Shown here one piece after another: positions 4,600-7,120 of a DNA stretch of 7,120 nt. Positions within the stretch are counted from its first letter, which is position 1; the number at the start of each line of letters is the position of its first letter. The DNA is from Tenericutes bacterium HGW-Tenericutes-5. Its GTDB lineage: Bacteria > Bacillota_I > Bacilli_A > Izemoplasmatales > Hujiaoplasmataceae. Position numbers and translations under genes: made by a program. The notes beneath the pieces were generated by a model. It was given only the letters and a program-made list of their open reading frames with translations, searched no databases and had not been told where the DNA came from. The stretch is from positions 1 to 7,120 of the forward strand of contig PGXI01000076.1 of NCBI GenBank assembly GCA_002839125.1. Reading direction: 5' to 3'.

Positions 4600-5712
4600 A
4601 TGGCAATTAGATTCGAACTTATACATCAAGACAAAACAACCGGTGCTAGATACGGAATTTTACATACTCCGCACGGAAGTTTTGAAACACCGATTTTTAT
4701 GCCGGTAGGTACTCAAGCAACGGTTAAAACTCTTGATGTTGATGAAATAAAAGAAGTTAGTCAAGGACTTATTCTTGGCAATACTTATCATCTTTGGTTA
4801 CAACCTGGAGATGAAATAGTAAAAAACCATGGGGGAATCCGTGGTTTTATGAATTGGGACGGAGCTTTACTAACCGATTCTGGTGGTTTTCAAGTTTTCT
4901 CCTTATCAAAAATAAGAAAAATCACTGAAGATGGAGTTACATTCAGACACCATTTAAATGGTTCTCAATTGCATTTAACTCCAGAAGACAGCATCAAAAT
5001 CCAAAACAATCTTGGGGCTGATATCATCATGAGTTTTGATGAGTGTCCACCTTTTCATTCACCGTATGAATATCATAAAGAATCTTTAGAAAGAACTATT
5101 AGATGGGCAAAAAGAGGTAAAGAAGTTCATCAAAGGCCAGACGATCAAGCTTTGTTTGGTATTGTTCAAGGTGGTCCTTATAAGGATTTAAGAGAACACT
5201 CAATCAATGAATTGATGAAAATTGATTTTCCTGGATATTCTATCGGTGGCTTAAGCGTTGGTGAAACCAAGGCAGAAATGTACGAAATTCTTGAATTTTT
5301 AAAAGATAAAATGCCTAAGGACAAACCCCGTTATTTAATGGGTGTAGGATCACCTGACGATATCGTTGTCGGTGTTGAAAACGGAATCGATATGTTCGAT
5401 TGTGTTTTACCTACCAGAATTGCTAGACACGGGTCCGCAATGACTTCTTTAGGAAAAATAGTTATCAAGAACAAAACCTATGAGCATGACTTATCGCCAC
5501 TAGATCCTAATTGCGATTGTAAAGTCTGTAAAAACTATAGCAGAAGTTATTTAAGACATCTTTTTAAGGCTAAAGAAATTCTTGGTTTACGTTTGATTTC
5601 ATACCATAATCTATACTTTTTAAAAACACTAATGAAAGACATTCGCGAAGCGATTAAGAATGATCGGTTCGCTGAATTTAAGGAAAAAATCCTGAAAGAA
5701 TACTTTGATTAG
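4600..5712 (+). CDS. tgt: tRNA-guanine(34) transglycosylase Tgt
   Basis: Tgt replaces guanine at the wobble position of GUN-anticodon tRNAs (Asp, Asn, His, Tyr) with preQ1 by a covalent base exchange. The 370 residues match bacterial Tgt. Seen in order: TPIFMPVGTQATVK (30-43), LTDSGGFQVFSL with catalytic D93 (91-102), SFDECPP with preQ1-contacting D147, GIVQGG (187-192), GGLSVGE (216-222) and GIDMFDCVLPTRIARHG with the presumed nucleophile D264. The zinc site C305-x-C307-x2-C310-x25-H336 is complete. The ATG at 4600 yields the standard MAIRFELI start. No Shine-Dalgarno is visible, and the gene begins two bases after the pduL stop, so translation is probably coupled to pduL. In most Bacillota tgt follows queA and precedes yajC; pairing with pduL and then ftsZ is unusual. 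It works with queA and the transporter encoded nearby. Confidence 0.97.
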   Translation: MAIRFELIHQDKTTGARYGILHTPHGSFETPIFMPVGTQATVKTLDVDEIKEVSQGLILGNTYHLWLQPGDEIVKNHGGIRGFMNWDGALLTDSGGFQVFSLSKIRKITEDGVTFRHHLNGSQLHLTPEDSIKIQNNLGADIIMSFDECPPFHSPYEYHKESLERTIRWAKRGKEVHQRPDDQALFGIVQGGPYKDLREHSINELMKIDFPGYSIGGLSVGETKAEMYEILEFLKDKMPKDKPRYLMGVGSPDDIVVGVENGIDMFDCVLPTRIARHGSAMTSLGKIVIKNKTYEHDLSPLDPNCDCKVCKNYSRSYLRHLFKAKEILGLRLISYHNLYFLKTLMKDIREAIKNDRFAEFKEKILKEYFD

Positions 5713-5739
5713 ATTTTTTGTTTCTTTTTATTATTATAT

Positions 5740-5791
5740 TTATTATTTGTTTGTTTTATGATAAGATAATTGTAAGATCATTAATTGGGGG
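5740..5791 (+). promoter_or_regulatory. Tentative ftsZ promoter region and G-run Shine-Dalgarno
   Basis: The 85-bp gap after tgt begins with a purine-poor, T-rich stretch (5714-5757). Candidate -10 boxes are TATGAT (5757-5762) or TG-A-TAAGAT (5759-5767); neither has a convincing -35, so this is a weak call. The ftsZ ribosome site is GGGGGT at 5787-5792, six bases before the ATG. It can pair along the anti-SD CCUCC with one G.U wobble but differs from the AGGAGG sites elsewhere here. Because no strong terminator follows tgt, read-through from pduL-tgt may also supply ftsZ. Confidence 0.35.
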
Positions 5792-5797
5792 TACCAA

Positions 5798-6967
5798 ATG
5801 TTTAATATTGACGATAAGTTTAACCAAAAACCGAAAATTAAAGTGGTTGGTATTGGCGGCGGCGGTGGCTCTGCCATAAATAGAATGATTGAAAATGAAG
5901 TCCCAGGCGTTGAATTCGTCGCAATGAACACCGATGCACAAGTCTTAAGACTATCAAAAGCAGACGTTAGATTGCAACTAGGAAAGACCCTAACCAGAGG
6001 GTTAGGAGCAGGAGCTAATCCTGAAGTTGGGCGCCAAGCCGCAATCGAATCTGAAGATGAAATCAGAGATATTCTAGCCGAAACAGACATGGTATTTATT
6101 ACTGCCGGAATGGGTGGCGGAACCGGAACTGGTGCCAGCCCAATCGTTGCTAAAATCGCTAGAGAAATGGGATGTTTAACCATTGGTATCGTTACCAAGC
6201 CTTTTGGTTTTGAAGGCAAAAAAAGAATGGCAGTAGCCGTTGAAGGCTTAGAACAACTAAAACCATTTGTTGATACATTAATCGTTATTCCTAACGATAA
6301 ACTATTCTACATTGTAGATAGAAATACATCATACTTAGACGCTTTTAGAGAAGCTGACAAAGTTTTACGTCAAGGTGTTCAAGGTATAACAGAAATCATC
6401 GCAATGCCTGGAGTTGTAAACGTTGACTTTGCTGACGTAAAAACTGTCATGAAAGATAAAGGTACAGCGCTTATGGGTATTGGTGTGGCTGAAGGTCCAA
6501 ACCGTGCTATTGAAGCTGCTAGAGAGGCGATTAGATCACCACTCTTAGAAACATCAATCAACGGCGCTACAGACGCTATTGTTAATATTACTTCAAACTA
6601 TCAAGCTTCACTATATGAAATTGATGAAATTATTGCTGAGGTACATAAAGCATCCACAACAGACATCAACGTTATCTACGGTTCAGCTATAAATTCTGAT
6701 TTAGGCGATGAACTTGTAGTTACTGTAATTGCTACTGGTTTCAGTACTGATCCTGTATTCAAAGATGAAGTTTTACCACCGAAGATACAGTCTCATAACG
6801 AACCACCTAAAAAAGAAGAAGTTGAAGTGGATATCCCAGAAAAGAAGCAAAGCAAATTCTTCAAGAAAAACAAGAAGAAAGAAGCGATAGAAAAACAAAA
6901 AGCTCAAGAAGAAGAAAATGACGATATTAAAATTCCATCTTGGCTAAAGGATCGTTTTAACAAATAA
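5798..6967 (+). CDS. ftsZ: Cell division GTPase FtsZ
   Basis: FtsZ is the tubulin-like GTPase that polymerises into the division ring under the membrane. The 389-residue protein is complete. The nucleotide-binding N-domain has VVGIGGGGGSAINRMI (16-31), FVAMNTDAQ (40-48), the tubulin signature GGGTGTG (106-112) and TKPFGFEGKKR (133-143). The synergy loop NVDFAD (N208, D210, D213) completes the GTPase site of the next subunit. The C-domain runs to about residue 316. A charged, disordered linker rich in Lys and Glu (about 325-374) leads to the C-terminal conserved peptide DIKIPSWLKDRFNK (376-389), the usual contact for anchors such as FtsA or SepF. The gene is not beside ftsA, mraZ/mraW or wall-synthesis genes in this window; it lies between tgt and an unidentified gene. 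A strong terminator follows the stop at once. Confidence 0.98.
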   Translation: MFNIDDKFNQKPKIKVVGIGGGGGSAINRMIENEVPGVEFVAMNTDAQVLRLSKADVRLQLGKTLTRGLGAGANPEVGRQAAIESEDEIRDILAETDMVFITAGMGGGTGTGASPIVAKIAREMGCLTIGIVTKPFGFEGKKRMAVAVEGLEQLKPFVDTLIVIPNDKLFYIVDRNTSYLDAFREADKVLRQGVQGITEIIAMPGVVNVDFADVKTVMKDKGTALMGIGVAEGPNRAIEAAREAIRSPLLETSINGATDAIVNITSNYQASLYEIDEIIAEVHKASTTDINVIYGSAINSDLGDELVVTVIATGFSTDPVFKDEVLPPKIQSHNEPPKKEEVEVDIPEKKQSKFFKKNKKKEAIEKQKAQEEENDDIKIPSWLKDRFNK

Positions 6968-6993
6968 AGACTGATTTTATCAGTCTTTTTTTT
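6966..6993 (+). terminator. Rho-independent terminator of ftsZ
   Basis: AAAGACTGAT (6966-6975) and ATCAGTCTTT (6979-6988) form a 10-bp stem with a 3-base loop, running into eight consecutive T (6986-6993). The 5' arm overlaps the ftsZ TAA (6965-6967). Confidence 0.92.
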
Positions 6994-7026
6994 ACGAATT
7001 TGATAAGATATATTTTTTCTACATAA

Positions 7027-7074
7027 TTGTATTTTATCTCTTAAAGTGGTACAATTTTTAAGAGTGAAGGAGGT
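7027..7074 (+). promoter_or_regulatory. Promoter with operator-like inverted repeat and strong SD for the last gene
   Basis: TTGTAT (7027-7032), a 17-bp spacer and TACAAT (7050-7055) form a promoter, with an extra TG at 7047-7048 making an extended -10. CTCTTAAA (7038-7045) and TTTAAGAG (7057-7064) are perfect 8-bp inverted arms around the -10. The start would lie near 7062, so the left arm would not be transcribed; this favours a DNA operator over an RNA hairpin. AGGAGGT follows at 7068-7074, seven bases before the ATG. Confidence 0.6.
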
Positions 7075-7081
7075 GTTAAGA

Positions 7082-7120
7082 ATGGAAGAATTATTGCTAA
7101 ATGAATTTGAACTGGAAAAT
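7082..7120 (+). CDS. 5' end of an unidentified gene (partial)
   Basis: ATG at 7082 opens a frame of 13 codons, MEELLLNEFELEN, that runs off the window. The start is supported by a strong AGGAGGT seven bases upstream and by a complete promoter beginning at 7027. The visible N-terminus is acidic and leucine-rich. I do not recognise the family from 13 residues. It is transcribed independently of ftsZ because a strong terminator separates them, and the inverted repeat over its -10 suggests specific control. Confidence 0.75.
   Translation, partial: MEELLLNEFELEN

Noticed and set aside
5684..5730. Possible terminator after tgt: AAAAAATC (5684-5691) with GATTTTTT (5712-5719), then T-rich DNA
   Set aside because: The stem is almost entirely A-T with a 20-base loop, too weak to call; it may arise by chance in this composition.
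5743..6219. Leftward 158-codon open frame opposite ftsZ
   Set aside because: Its low-complexity Pro/Ala/Ser/Ile composition is typical of the antisense of a Gly-rich coding region; ftsZ on the other strand is unmistakable.
1..7120. Mycoplasma-type genetic code (UGA read as Trp), given the AT-rich, Mollicute-like content
   Set aside because: All Trp positions checked are TGG and the genes are uninterrupted under the standard code. Stops are TAA or TAG only, which seven genes are too few to interpret.
1..7120. Mobile element, prophage, toxin-antitoxin or defence system
   Set aside because: All complete genes are recognisable housekeeping or widespread families with consistent composition; no transposase, integrase, long terminal repeats or att-like duplications were seen.

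Overview
The window is an AT-rich chromosomal segment, roughly one third GC by eye. It carries seven complete protein genes, two gene ends cut by the window borders, one probable structured RNA gene and one riboswitch. The low GC, strong AGGAGG-type ribosome binding sites, many TGn-TATAAT extended -10 promoters and the gene families point to a low-GC Gram-positive or wall-less relative (Bacillota/Mycoplasmatota; Acholeplasma-, Izemoplasma- or Haloplasma-like). That placement is an inference. All visible Trp codons are TGG, and every complete gene stops with TAA or TAG. There is therefore no sign of the mycoplasma UGA=Trp code.

Layout. At the left edge an unidentified gene runs leftwards (1-67). 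It diverges across a ~120-bp promoter region from ruvB-queA (191-2223), which overlap by one base. queA converges on a leftward queuosine-precursor transporter gene (yhhQ/QPTR family, 2235-2924). A single palindrome contains both stop codons and works as a two-way terminator. The transporter is preceded by a candidate preQ1-I riboswitch whose 3' tail merges with its Shine-Dalgarno. A rightward LURP-one-related gene follows (3154-3636), with an odd stem-loop between a good SD and the start codon. The 388-bp gap 3637-4024 holds a self-contained non-coding RNA unit (promoter, ~183-nt RNA closed by a 13-bp terminal stem, terminator) that looks like 6S RNA. It also holds the promoter for pduL-tgt (4025-5712). 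ftsZ (5798-6967) comes next with its own terminator. The start of another unidentified gene (7082 onward) lies at the right edge, behind a promoter spanned by an inverted repeat.

Function. Three of the seven complete genes (queA, yhhQ-type transporter, tgt) plus the preQ1 aptamer form a queuosine salvage set. The transporter imports a deazapurine precursor, Tgt inserts preQ1 at tRNA position 34, and QueA adds the epoxycyclopentane ring. The final reductase (QueG/QueH) and de novo preQ1 genes are not in the window. The remaining genes are housekeeping: Holliday-junction motor (ruvB), acyl-CoA/acyl-phosphate exchange (pduL) and cell division (ftsZ). I see no phage, IS, CRISPR or obvious new defence system. 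The most interesting content is in the non-coding parts: the riboswitch, the 6S-like RNA, the LURP-gene leader and the operator-like repeat.
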